Positions 10,230-22,410 of a stretch of DNA of 64,000 bases are shown piece by piece. A program made the position numbers and the translations under genes. The notes below the pieces were generated by a model that saw only the letters and a program-made list of their open reading frames with translations, ran no database searches and was not told the origin of the DNA. The stretch is from Nemophila menziesii. Lineage: Eukaryota; Streptophyta; Magnoliopsida; Boraginales; Hydrophyllaceae. The DNA is taken from the NCBI GenBank assembly GCA_029959085.1, contig JARWIR010000010.1, forward strand, positions 9,693,001 through 9,757,000, written 5' to 3'. Each line of letters starts with the position of its first letter. The stretch's first letter is position 1.

Positions 10230-12480
10230 GAAGAGTGTTTATCTTTTAATTTCTGATAAGAACTTAATACATCATAGTTATGATAACCCTAGGTGGGTAA
10301 TGTGTGAAATATCCTTTTTTTATGGTTCTACTGCTGAGCATGAAAAAAGAAAAAAATTTAAAAAATATTTTTCAAAAGAAACCTATAAAAAATGTTTGGT
10401 GCATTATGGGTGACTTTAACATGATCGTATATGCCTCTTAAAATTTGGGGGGTGAAATTGGTAACTTGAATAAGAAAACTATAAATTGTTTTGATGATTT
10501 TATTATTTGTAATGATTTAATTGATTTACCTTCTAAATGATGTAATTTTTCTTGGTCTAATAAAATATATGGTAAAGATTTGATAAAAACAAGATCTTGA
10601 TAGAATTCTAGTAAATAAGGAGTAGATGACTAAGTATTCAGATTCTTAGAATGCTTTGTTGCCTCCTACAAGATCTGACCATAGTCCTATTATTCTTAAT
10701 CTTGGGATTCCTTTCACCAAGAAAAATAAGAGATTCATTCTTGAGAAAGGATGACTACAAGAGGAATCTTGTAATTCAATTGTTGTTGATACTTGGAAAT
10801 CTGATTTTCATGTCCATAGGAGAGGAATTCAAAGATTAGAACATAAATTGAATAGGATTGATAAAAGTCTCTCTCTGTGGGCTAGGAAAAGGATGATCAA
10901 CAGTAGAATGCTTATTAAAAAAACTCTAACTTCGATGGAAAAACAGAATAATAAACCTTTTTTAGATTTAATAAAACATATTTGGATAATCTTGCTATTG
11001 TTTTGGAAAAAAATTGGGGAAAAGGTGAACTTTATTGGGCAATGAGGTCTACAACCTTTTGGCTCAAGTTAGGTGATAAAATTCTAAGTATTTTTATGTA
11101 ATCACTAAAGTTAAGAGGACTAGAAATAAAATTTGTAGGCTTAAACTTGATAGTAGTGATTGGGCTCATACTGAAGGTAGAGTTATTCAAGAGATAACCT
11201 CTTATTATAATAATGTTTTTAAAACTACAGGCCCTACAGACTATACTCCTATTTGAAATTGTGTTAAGAGTATTGTCTCTCCTGAGATGAACTTAGACTT
11301 GAATACACCAGTTGATGAAAAAGAACTTAAAGATGTTATTTGGTCCTTAGGGTGTGATAAAGCCCTAGGGCCGGATGGTTTTGGAGGATTCTTTTTTTTA
11401 AATTACTAGGTTCTTATTAAAATTGATCTTATCATACTAGTATATGATTTTATTATGAATAATTCTAGCCTTAAAGAGATAAATAACACAATAATTGCAT
11501 GTATACCTAAATGTACTAACCCTAATATGATTAGTGCATTTAGACCAATAAGTTGTGCGAATTTTTTGTATAGGGTTATTTCTAAAATATTAGCTATAGA
11601 CTTCAATGTTGGTTGAATGACATCGTATCTGAAACTCATACGGCCTTTATCCCAACGAGATCTATATTTGAGAATATTCTCATTGCCCATGAAGCTAGTC
11701 ATTTTCTAAAGAATAAAAGAACCAAAGAAAATACATAGGTGTTAAAGATGATATTAGTAAAGTTTATGAGAATATTGAATGGGATTTCCTACTTCATCTG
11801 TTGAGAAAAATGGAATTCCACTTATAATGGGTTAACTAGATACAAAATTGTCTTACTTCTATTACTTATAAAGTCCAAATTAATGGAGAATTACATGACA
11901 CTAATGCACCACAAGAAGGTTTGAGATAGGGAGATCCCTTATATCCTTATCTATTTTGTCTTTTAACTCAAGCATTATCCTCACTAATTGAGTATTATGA
12001 TCATACACGTTTCCTTAAAGGATTGAGAATCGCCAAGGCAGCCCCTATGCTAACATATGTCTTATTTGAAGATGATAGTTTTCTTTTCTTAGAAGCTGAT
12101 GATAATAATATTGATATTTTCCTTAATATCTTGAAGAGATATAGTATGGCTACAGATCAAACCATTAATCTTAATAAGAGTGGGGTAATGTTTAGCAAGA
12201 ATACTCCTATTGAGATAAAAAATAAGATCTCATCTCAACTCGGAATGAAGAAACTTGAGGATATAGGTAAGTATCTTGGGATTCCTTCAAGGTGGGGAAA
12301 ATCTAAAGTTAAATATTTGAAGTGGCTAGTAAAAACAATTTTAAAAAGGATGGATAGATGGGATATAAAATGCTTTCTAAAAGTGGGATATAAGTTTTGA
12401 TAAAAGATATTATGTCAGTTTTTTTATACCCAAAAAACTCACTAGCCATCTGACTTCTCTAGTTTCAAAATTTTATTGGA
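10230..12480 (+). pseudogene. LINE A ORF2 part 1 (endonuclease and RT), broken
   Basis: The N-terminal WN-RGL part of the endonuclease is missing. The middle is recognisable as FFYGSTAEHEKRKKF followed, in another frame, by WCIMGDFNMI near 10400, which holds the catalytic Asp-Asn pair. RT blocks follow: GPDGFGGF near 11370; FRPISCANFLY near 11550; GLR-stop-GDPLYPYLF near 11925, where the usual Gln of GLRQGDP is a stop codon; and FEDDSFLF near 12070, in place of FADD. LNKSGVMFSKNTP and the KYLGIPSRWGKSK thumb motif follow. Numerous stops show it is long dead. It is cut at 12485 by O1. Confidence 0.85.
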
Positions 12481-12485
12481 ACAAT

Positions 12486-13857
12486 TGGTGTCGCCTAGGG
12501 TGTGATAAAAATAAGAGATTAAAAGATAATAAATGATGCATTAACACCCTAGACTAAACACGTTACTCACTACAAGTATCATAGGTCAACAAAATAAATA
12601 TGAGAGAATAAGATGAGAAAGTATATCTTAGGTTTTGCTAGTATGCACTAATCCTTCTATTTCTTCTACTAGTTAATGAGTGTGATTAAAGATCTTAGAT
12701 AAGTAGCCAAGATTCTATATTCCTCCTAACCCCCTTTCGGGTGGACTTAAGAGGCAACCTAACAATTACTAGGGGACTTGGGTAAGGGGACCTTGCAAAT
12801 AATGATCGGTGATTAAATCTCAAACCCTAATGACTATCTAGTTAGGCAAGCCCTTCTGGATCACTACCGCATACTAGACGCTTATGTGATGTTACAATAA
12901 ATAGACACCCCTTCCGGTGACCATCTAACTACTATTAGCACAGTCCTAATTTGATCAGGATTAAGACAGTTAATAAATTGAAGGACATAAAACAAATATA
13001 TGGTTAAGATGCTATAATCAATTTAAAAGAGTTTTCCCAAAGAAACTTAGGAAATAGAATTCAAAGATTATACATATGAAAAACTCAAGCTATTTGAAAA
13101 TAAGTTTATACTAGAAAGAAATAAAATAAAATAAAATAAAATAAAGATACATACTGTCAACTTGATCTCCTCAATGACTTTTAATGATGAATAAAAATTA
13201 AGGACTAATTGTGGGAGCAAGGACTAAGATAGGGCTTAGAACTGAGCAAGGATATGTTTACAATAGTTAAAGGGTGTATTTATAGGTGTTTAGAAGACCC
13301 TAGGTCATATTGCTTGGAGTATCAGGCAAGCAATTGGACTCCTTTTCCAAATCAAATTCGTTTCCTAAAATATAGGAGATAGCATAAACACTGTTGTTTT
13401 ATTTTGGTCGTAACTTCTTCAATATTGCTCTAATTTTCTCCTACTTTATATCGAAATGACCGCGTCAAAAAGATATACACTTTTCCTTTATAATGAATCT
13501 CCAAATTCCCAGCCGATTTGAGTTATCTTCACTTTAGCGGACGTGACTATAGAATTTCAGATTTACTTGGCAGCTTTTCCTTTCCTATTTTATCTCTACT
13601 TCCTTTTATCTCCAATTTCCATTCATATCTTCTTTCCTTATCTCTTTAGAATTGATTTGGCATCTAATTAATTACCATATATCTTTAAATTTTCACATTA
13701 ACACACAAATATGCTCTAAAACTAACAATTCATCAAATCAAGACAAGAAATACGAAATTAACAAAATACAAAAAAAAAAGTCTAATATTAATTGACCAAA
13801 TACACCTAAAATGATGTCTCCAACCTAGATTATTATATCACAAATAGGGAGACATCA
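12486..13857 (-). repeat. O1 3' LTR (left copy)
   Basis: It is 1372 bp and pairs with 40314-41825. It lacks a segment of about 150 bp present in the right copy near 40405-40570. An (aaaat)n microsatellite lies at about 13120-13145. Confidence 0.92.
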
Positions 13858-13872
13858 AGACCCCCAACTCAA
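13858..13872 (-). other. O1 polypurine tract
   Basis: On the minus strand CTTTGAGTTGGGGGTCT directly precedes the LTR start TGATGTCTCC. This is the plus-strand priming site of the element. Confidence 0.75.
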
Positions 13873-15374
13873 AGTTGTATCTTCCCAATACAATAAAGAT
13901 AAAAACAAAGGGAAGTCTCTAAATACACACCTAACTCAATGAAGCACAATGGAAAGAAGATAGCAGAATATATAGAATAGACTTAAAGAAACTACTCAAA
14001 AAATTTCATGTAATAATATTAAAAACCTAGATTACATGCACACACAATCAACACGGCTTGAATTCAAGATTAGATTAGCTTCGCAATGTAAGAAGGAGAG
14101 GTTCTTTACTCAGTTTACCAAGGAGGCTATAGATTGTTCATCGAACCTTACTAGTATCCAAAGATCCACTTAACTACTCTCTAACGTCTCAATCTTTTCT
14201 AGATCACATAGCAGAGAATCAAAAGGTCTTTAAGGTTGTAATGTTTGCTTAGGGATGGTATGATAGTATATTTGGATAATTTAGAGTGAGCTTTTGGCTC
14301 TCTCCTCACTAGCCATCAACGAATCGCCCTAGAGCTTGAGTTACTCTCATAACACGTTCTCACTCAACCCAATTATTTTCTTGATGCACTAATTAGCATC
14401 CCCAATAACCCAATTAGAGCACAAAGATGTTCACATAAAAATTTCCACTTTGCCGGTCCAAATGTTTTCAGTCTTCTCATATCAATTTTTCCTTTTATAT
14501 AGCTATGACTCTCTTTTTTATGTGAGATATCATGCTATTCTTTTTCATATTTTTTCTCTTTACACTTACCCTGGCAAAGGGTTACAATATAATAAACCTG
14601 TGCATTATCATCAAAATATAGAACATAGCAAAATTAATAAGCTCAAAAATTCCCAACACAATAATATTTCCCATGATGATGGATCGACCACCCCAAACTC
14701 TAGCTCTAAAACAATTCTCTATGAATCGCTATTCGAGTGTGGGTCATATGGAAAAGTCCTAAAATCTAAATGGATATGGCTTATATTGTGGCTAAATAAA
14801 AAAGATTTAGAAAGGATAGAAGGGTTGAGAAGGATATATAATAAATGGACAGCAAGCTAAAAGGTAATAAGGGTCTTATCAAAGAACCGCCTTAATCACT
14901 TTCTAAACTATGCAATTTCGTTATTCTCTTACCTTTAACACATTCATCAAATGAGCTTATCAACTAGATGTGATATCACGGCCTACACACCACTCAAGGC
15001 GCCCTAAGATCAAACATACTTTTATCGCATTGCTAACTGATATTTTCTTTACTATCAATTTGTGTTTCCTGAAAATACTCTAAGCATACAAAATAAACCA
15101 GCTCATAACCATACTACTTTCTTTCATCAAATTACTGAGCTTATGCTTTAAAGCTATTTAAAACACTCTACATCTAAATCCCATGTATCAAAAAATTTAA
15201 TTTCTACCTAAAAAAACAAAAAAATCACATAAAAATGGAGATGAGATACAACGAATCCCCACACCCCCAACTCAATAATAAGGCGTGTCCCCACGACTCA
15301 AAAATGACTCTAAATAGAAATTAAAATAAAAAGATAAAGCATATACAGAGATGGTAAGGAAGAAAGAGAACATA
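13873..15374 (-). other. O1 3' non-coding region
   Basis: There is no credible coding sequence between ORF2 and the PPT. The region aligns by eye with the equivalent part of A1 (20970-22410). A conserved core lies at 14285-14310, and a shared ggcaaagggttacaa lies near 14573. Small plus-strand frames here are antisense and not conserved as proteins. Confidence 0.7.
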
Positions 15375-16597
15375 CTCTCGAGACTATTGTCTCGCATTAT
15401 CGACATCCAAGATAGGATTTACTAGAACGCGCTTTAGTTTCTCAAGACGTGTCATGATGTGTACTTGATTAGATTTGATTTGTGCCACATCATCGTCTAA
15501 GAAAGTTTGAGCTGCTTCGACTTTATTCTATCGCTCCTCCATATTTTCTCGCCAAATACGATCCTCTTCATCTTTTGTAAGTTTCGTAACACCTGCTCCT
15601 CTCAAAATTGTCTTGATCCAAGTATTGTCAACACTATTACTCATCTTATACCATAGTTTCTCTTCTTCACCCGAAATCACATTCGCTTTCCGCACAAGGC
15701 ACGTGATCATAGTAGGATATTTCAAATTAAATAACGAAGTAGGAGAGACCAAAAACTAGCATCACCTCCTCAAAGATCAACTGTGCCACATCCACTTCTT
15801 CCCCTCTTAAAATACAATTCAGAAAGATTGTGTTCTTCTTAGTTACATCTGAAGTTCTCGTGTTTCCAATAGGCATTAGGTGTAAGTAAATTGTGCCAAA
15901 CTCTTGTATTTGCTTGACGATATTTGTAAGGCCAAGGTGCCTTCAATTCTCCCTTATGTTATTGCACTTTTCCTTATCTAACACATGCTCAAAAGTTGAT
16001 TCCAATCGAAAGTCTTGATCTTTCCCACCGCTTCTCTATGCTTACATGGTGTGACCAATTTCTTGAACTGGAAGTGGTTTCTAATCTCTTAAACTATAAA
16101 AGGAACTAACTTGCCTCTAACTGGAACACAACCATTGCTATCTCGGCTAAAGAGGCCTAAATAGAAATCAAAAACTAACTCTAAACATAAATCTGATCTT
16201 CGCAACATGAATGTAGACCAACCCAATATATCTCCCATCTCTAAGAATCTCTTATACTCACCTTCTCCAACTTGTTTTTCAAATACTCTCTCATAAGAAA
16301 AAGGTAGTTCTTGTAAGTGTTTCTTTGCAGAAGCTAACAAGGACTTTGAAGCTTCATCTTACATGGGCATATGACTCTCGATTTGTATAGGTTGTGGTGT
16401 CTTCCTTATTAAAGTTGAAACCTTTTAGCTCTTTGAATTTAACACATCTAGCTTTCCTCTATTCCCTTGACCTGTTTTACACTTTATACTAGAACTTGAA
16501 CTTTCCTCAATTAATTTCTTCTCAATTGAACCCAATACCTTAATTTGATTTTCTTCATCTCCATAACAATAGATAATGTTTTTGTTCTTTTCGTCAT
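15375..16597 (-). pseudogene. O1 ORF2 (Athila post-pol protein), broken
   Basis: Downstream of pol, on the minus strand, an ORF starts at 16597 in the context GAGATGAC, the same context as the A1 ORF2 start. Recognisable pieces include GDILGWSTFMLRRSDLCLEL followed by VFDFYLGLFSRDSNG and VPVRGKLVPF at about 16230-16100, which match the putative plant transposon protein domain (PF20167-like) of Athila ORF2. A later piece at 15752-15528 contains KLWYKMSNSVDNTWIK. Stops and frameshifts separate the pieces. The role of this protein is unknown. It lies where env sits in retroviruses, but nothing here looks like an envelope. Confidence 0.7.
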
Positions 16598-17500
16598 CTC
16601 AATTGACCCCCAACTCAAAGCTTTAAACACTCTTGAAATTTGTAACCCTTGATTTTAGGTTGAACAAGCGTTGTTTGGGCTAGGAAAGGTGTTAGGATGA
16701 TGAATATCTCTGTGGGTAGTATGAACTCTTGCTTTATTGGTATGGATCTAAGAAATTGCTGGGTGAAATTTGGAAATTTTTGGGTTTTAATTCTTAGATT
16801 CTAGATGTTTTGATATGATATGGGTGGTTGAATCTTCTTTAAAATGATGTGGGGAAAGATTTGGATGTGAATTTATGGTGATTGGGTAGTGTTTTTATGT
16901 TGGGTGAAGGTTTGATGAAGCTTTAATGGAGTTAGAAGAGGTTTGGAGAAGAAAGGAGGCTTAAAAGATATAAAATTTGTAACTAGTACTAACCTCTTAT
17001 TCTTTATAACCCTAAGAACATTTCTCCAACGGCGTGCACCAGCATACCGGTAGATTCTCCGGCTTACCGGTCCCAGATCGTGTCAACATTTTGCGCCTAC
17101 AGATTTGCCCACGAACTCTCGACATTGTACCTTATTTTGCCTACCGTGGCGACGGTTTTATGTTGACCGGCATACTGGTCATATGACCGGCTTACTGGTC
17201 TGACTTTTCTAATTTTTCCTCATCTTGGCAATGGACCTGATTCTGGAACCGTTGTAACAGTTTTTGACCCCACTGTCATACCCGTCATCTCACCAGCTAG
17301 CTGGCGGGAGGGTCAGATTTTTCTCAAATATTTTTATTTCGCTCCCTAACTCGATTTTCTTAGTACCTGAACATCAAAAACACTAATACCTTCCTCAAAT
17401 ATGAAATATAAACTAAACACAACTAAACTAAAACATAAATTAAAGACATAAAAACATAAAAACTGCGGGTTGTCTCCCGTACAACACTTTTATTTAACGT
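16598..17500 (-). other. O1 spacer between pol and ORF2, with CCGG-rich palindromic repeats
   Basis: Non-coding. It contains repeated units built on accggtatgccgg-type palindromes (for example at 17035-17080 and 17160-17200). These correspond to the better preserved repeat block of A1 at 24130-24545. Confidence 0.6.
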
Positions 17501-17527
17501 CTTTCAAAGTTAGACGCATTACCTCTA

Positions 17528-18033
17528 TCAAGATTTGCGTATATAGCCTCCCCAACAACGAGAAAGGCTATGAACGTCCACTAATCTCCGTTTAATGCCC
17601 CTCTTGGGCCTGATCTCTATCACTATAGCTGAAACAACTTCAATGACTATGAATGGTCCCATCCACGAATCTTTGTGTCTTCGTGGCCTATTCTCCGGTT
17701 GTTGGGCCTTCATACTACTTCATGCCCGACCCAAAACTCACTCATTGGTCTGGTATCCACGGGTATTGCATGGATTTCTTATGGGACTCTATAATGTGAA
17801 AGGTTGTGTGTGATAGGAATGGTGGGATATAACTTTCTTGGTTTCTTACACCAGACATAGAAGGTCTCAGACACATTTTTAGCACGCAGGGTAACTGTTC
17901 CCTCCTGGAAGGTGATGATGCTTTGACTAGTGGCCAAGAAAGGATTTCCAAGTATAATTGGAACATGCTTATCTGATCATAATCAAGAATAACAAAGTCA
18001 GTAGGGATGGTGATATTACCTGTTCGGATATGA
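17528..18033 (-). pseudogene. O1 protease tail fused by deletion to the integrase C-terminus
   Basis: Reading from 18033 on the minus strand: VHIRTGNITIPTDFVILDY, then after a small lesion VPIILGNPFLATSQSI, the conserved C-terminal half of a gypsy aspartic protease. This continues the SKTWRTVEDV segment at 32538-32600 once solo LTR S1 and its TSD are removed. After a stop the sequence passes within about 100 bp to the integrase C-terminal signature, with GHEVV near 17730, RHKDSWMGPFIVIEVV at about 17685-17640 and VDVHSLSR near 17570. RT, RNase H and the integrase core are absent. The element therefore carries an internal deletion of roughly 4 kb by comparison with A1. Confidence 0.8.
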
Positions 18034-18813
18034 ACGTCTGATGTCTCCCTATTTGTTCTAATTATTAGCCCTTTGGAGACATCCTTTTAGGTGAATAAAT
18101 GACTTATTTGATAGACTTTTAGGCTTATTTGATCATATTGCACTTTCTCCCCTTGGAAATTGACTATTTGCGTTTTTAGAGCTTTTGTGCCTAAATTTGA
18201 TTTTTTTTAATGCAAAGTTCGTAGGTTCTTGAATTCCATGAAAGACCAATCCAAGGAGGAGAAGTGATAATTAAAGTCTTAGTGTATTTTAGTGTGTTAG
18301 GAAATGTTTTTACTCGAGTTTCTATTTTTAGAGTGCACTTTCCTATTTCTATTTCTTGAATTATTGATTTATTCTTTTTAAGCATATGCGGTTTAATTAT
18401 TTATTTATTGTGAAGCTTTAAAAGATATATGGTAATTACTTAGAGACCAAGTCAAGATAAAGAAGTAAAGGAAAGAAGATTTACATGGAAATAAGAAGAT
18501 TTAGGAAAGATATATGCAAAGAAGAAAAAGATAAAGTTGCCTTATGAATCTGAAATTCCAGTCACGTTTCAAAGATGAGTCCATAACTTAATATTGGCTA
18601 TGACTCTGGACGAGTGGTCTGCACCAATAGAAATCTCTTTCCGAGACAAGCGGTTTCATATATTGGAACAACTCAAACGGATAAGTATTGAAGGAGATAT
18701 GACCAAAACAAATCAGCAGCAGAATCTTACCTTTCCTAGATTTTAGGGATACGAATTTAAGAGTTCTTGCCTTGTCTTTCACTCCAAGTAATTCGATCTA
18801 GGGCTTGCTAACA

Positions 18814-18823
18814 CCTATAAATA
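18814..18823 (+). promoter_or_regulatory. S1 LTR TATA box
   Basis: CCTATAAATA lies in the context cacctataaatacacct. The same motif occurs on the minus strand of the O1 right LTR at 41239-41248, so the two LTR families share a core promoter. Confidence 0.5.
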
Positions 18824-19392
18824 CACCTAGACCTCATAATTCAGTACCTCTCAATTATCATTCAATATATACATCTTTAGAGAGAGAGTCAAAGACTTCA
18901 AGAGCAAGAAGGCAAAGGAGAAGCTAGAGCTGGAGGAATTCTGTTCTTCCATCAACAGTCATCTAATCCTTAGGTTATATATTTCTTTTCTGTAATTAAA
19001 TATGATGTCTTTCTATTTAGTTTCAGTCTTTAATATTACCATGAGCTAAACTTTTATATACTTGAGAATCGCAATAAAGGGATGAACCCTAGTTAATTTA
19101 ATTTATGTTTTGAATTTGGGATTATATGATTTAAATTGAATTGAGTCTTAGATATTGGATATTACTTTGTTCTTAATCACTATTTCTTTCGGTAAAACAA
19201 GAAATAGATTTTAGTATTTGGGCTATTCACTTTAGTGGCGAAGTGATCACCTTGACGGGGGGTTTGAATACAGACTTAGGTAATACCCGTGTAATGGACG
19301 AAAGTCATATGATTTACATAGTCAAAGAGGTAAAATATTATTCATCTGAAAGTAGCTTATATTCACCCTGACGGGGTTTGTAATACCGTAGG

Positions 19393-20952
19393 TGGTGGTC
19401 CTTTGTGTGTTCTAAAATAATGCAATAAATAATCGAACCACAACCGCAAGTGTACGGTTGTCCCAAGTAGTAATTCTGATAAATCAGATTCGTTCCAAGG
19501 ACGGAATGGTTGATCACAATGTTTAGCAAGTAGTGATTGATGCACTTATGAAAATAAAAGACAATAATATATTTGTTTGGTTTTTGTTATAAGACTAATG
19601 AATGAAAGGCAAATATTAAAATGCAAATAAAAGCTAAAACGCAAGTAAATTGATGTAAAACGCGATATGAGAAGTAGCACTTGAGAACGCAAGGATCCTC
19701 CCTATCATATTTCTTAACTTATGTTGTTTAAGGGCTAAATTAGTCAATTACAATGGTCGGGATTCTAATTTCCTTATACCCCCGTCAGGGTGGACTATAA
19801 GGCGATCCTAAAGTGTCACTAGTCCCGTCAGGGTAAATATGATCCACCGTTGGATGATTAAGTGTTATTACCTCATTGGCCCTAGGATTAGCTAAGCTCG
19901 TCAGAATCATTAATTTCTATCCTAGATTGAATAAATAGTTCCGTATTTAAACCCTCCGTCAGGATGATCCAATTGCCACTTATTGGAATAGCCTAAATAC
20001 TATTACCTGTTCCTAGTTCATGACGCTAAAAACAGTAAATATTCATAATTTATCGAAAAGTGTAAAAGCCCTAATTTAGTTTAATTCATTAAAACCCAAA
20101 TTCAACATTCGTTAATTAATAAGAATTGGGATTCACCCATTGTTTGTTCTCAAGCACTAATGAAAACTTAGCTCATATTAAAATGAAATACGAAATTAAA
20201 ATTAAAGGAATTCATATTGTTTACAGAATTAAAAAGATAAAAGAACCTAATTTCCGGAATCGGAATGACTACGAACGGAGATATAGACCCTCTCCAGCTC
20301 TTGTAGCTTCTTCTCCTTCCTTCAGTTGCTTCTCTCTGGTGTTTTTAATCTTGCAGAATGTGAATTGTATGTAAAATAGAAGTCAAGGGCTGATTTTATA
20401 GTTAGAAATTCGGACTTGGACCTAGGCTTTTAATTAAATGAAATATAAAAGGCCCAAGTCCACTAACTTAGCCCAAAATCCCGTAACTGCTGATATGCCT
20501 TCACTAAAATAGCTTTTCCCGATGCGTTACAACTCCGATTGACCTCATTCCAGTTGCTAAAGTTCCGTAATTCGATAAGGAATGATTTCTCTTCAAAGGT
20601 CAACAGCTAGATCATCGCTTAAGCACCTCGAAATCAGCAATCTATGGCCTGGAAAATGGATTTTCAGCTCTAAAAATAATATCTTCGGAATTTCTTTTCA
20701 AGTCTTGACTCTATCTTTTGATCTTTGACTTTCTCCTCGGATTCCTCTTCTAGCTAACATCTAAAACCTGTAAAATATTCACTAAAAATACCAATATTAC
20801 GCGCAAAAGCTTAATAAATCAAAAATGCTAGAATTAAAAGAGGAAAATCATATTATTGCATATTTAGTCCAAAAGTCTATCGAAATGATTAAATAAACAC
20901 CAAAAATGATGTCTCCTAAGGGTCGAAAATAAGAACATTTAAGGAGACATCA
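19393..20952 (-). repeat. A1 3' LTR
   Basis: It is 1560 bp and nearly identical to 30565-32124. It starts TGGTGGTCC and ends GGAGACATCA on the plus strand. It contains repeated cgtcagg motifs at 19781-19963. Confidence 0.96.
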
Positions 20953-20967
20953 AGACCCCCAACTCAA
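20953..20967 (-). other. A1 polypurine tract
   Basis: On the minus strand GTTTGAGTTGGGGGTCT abuts the TGATGTCTCC start of the 3' LTR. Confidence 0.85.
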
Positions 20968-20969
20968 AC

Positions 20970-22410
20970 CTTTGTCGTCCCGACAAAGCAAAACAAAACA
21001 AAACAAGGGGTGGAAGTAAACGCAAGAACAAATAGAAGCTTAGCAAATAAACCTAAAGCAATTCTTAAGATAAATCTCATATAGCAAAACTTTAAGAATT
21101 AACATATACATACACTAATCATGCAAAATCAAACATAAATAATCTCAATCATAAAATTAAAGTTGCAATGCTTGAAGGTTACACTTGTACTCATATCTGT
21201 ATGATGGCTATAGGGTGGTCATTAATCATAAATCGCTTTGAATGTTCCACCTAAATATTCCCTATCAACAGAAGTATAAATTCACTATGTATTTAAGAAT
21301 CAAGAGGTCTTTAAGGTTTTAATATTGGCTTAAGGACGGTATGGATATATATTTGGTAAATTTGAAGTGAGCTTTTGGCTCTCTCCTCACTTACCATCAA
21401 CATGTCCTCGAGCTTGAGTTACGCTCAAAAATGTTCTCACTCACCCATTTGACGCGCTAATGTTGCGTCCCCAATGTCAACCCAAATAAAACTAAGATGA
21501 TTTCCAAAAATATTCCAATTTGCCGGTTTATTTTATTCTTTCTTTCTTTTTTTTTTTTCTTTTTTTTTTTTGTACAAGATACCCATGACCCTCGTTTTGA
21601 TGTGAAAGGTCATGTCTCTTATAATATTTTTTTTTTCTCTTTTTTTTTCTTTTCAAATCCCGGCAAAGGGTTACAAATAATATCATCTCTCATTTTTGTG
21701 CCTCAATACAAACACATATAATCCCTTCCCAATGTAATTTCCCAAATGTGGACCCTCCACCCCAAACTCAAGCTCGAGACAAGTCTCAGGGTTGTGATTC
21801 AAGTGCGGGTCATTTGGTCATGCCTAATAATCTAAAGGATAATGGGCTTATATCGTGGCTACAAAAGAAAAGGCTTAAGGCTCAAAATTGGGCTGAGACG
21901 GATAAAATTAATATAAGGGATAGCAAGCTAAAAGGTTTCAAATGGCTAACAAAGAACTGCCCCTATCATTTCCCTAAGCACATAGCTTGTCTTTAGTTCA
22001 TATCTAGGTGGGTTCTCTACTAATTAAGATTTCACGTTCTACACACCAAACATATTCCTTAAGTACAAGCTTACTTCATTTGCATTGTTCATTAATTTTT
22101 CCTATCAATTACCTATGTTCGCATGCAATTGTAAGTGCGTTTTATGTTATTCCCTAAAGTCCACTATTTACTATCATAGATTCATCAAAAGTATGCTTAA
22201 AGGGACATTTAAAATCTTCTATAGTCAAACGCAACTCCGAAAATTATTTTTATTGAAAGCAAATAAAACATATAACACATAAAAATTGGGATGAGGCAAC
22301 GAACCCCACCCCAAACTCAAAAATGAGTCGTGTCCCCACGACTCGAAAAGACTCAACGCAATAAAAATAAACTAATCTAACTAAAATGCGAAAGGGATAG
22401 AAAACGTATC
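20970..22410 (-). other. A1 3' non-coding region
   Basis: The 1.4 kb between the ORF2 stop and the PPT has no credible coding sequence on either strand. It contains T-rich tracts (21541-21572 and 21629-21652), two PPT-like accccaaactca motifs (21759 and 22308) and a core at 21366-21391 identical to O1 14285-14310. Confidence 0.75.

Noticed and set aside
14450..14860. A 136-codon plus-strand frame in O1.
   Set aside because: It lies in the O1 3' non-coding region. The matching region of A1 is similar in DNA but does not keep this protein.
19363..19545. Short minus-strand frames across the S1-A1 junction (also 30535-30717).
   Set aside because: They join LTR sequence to whatever flanks it. 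No protein is supported.
20126..20374. An identical 82-codon plus-strand frame in both A1 LTRs (also 31298-31546).
   Set aside because: It is identical only because the LTRs are. It is antisense to the LTR transcript and disrupted in S2.
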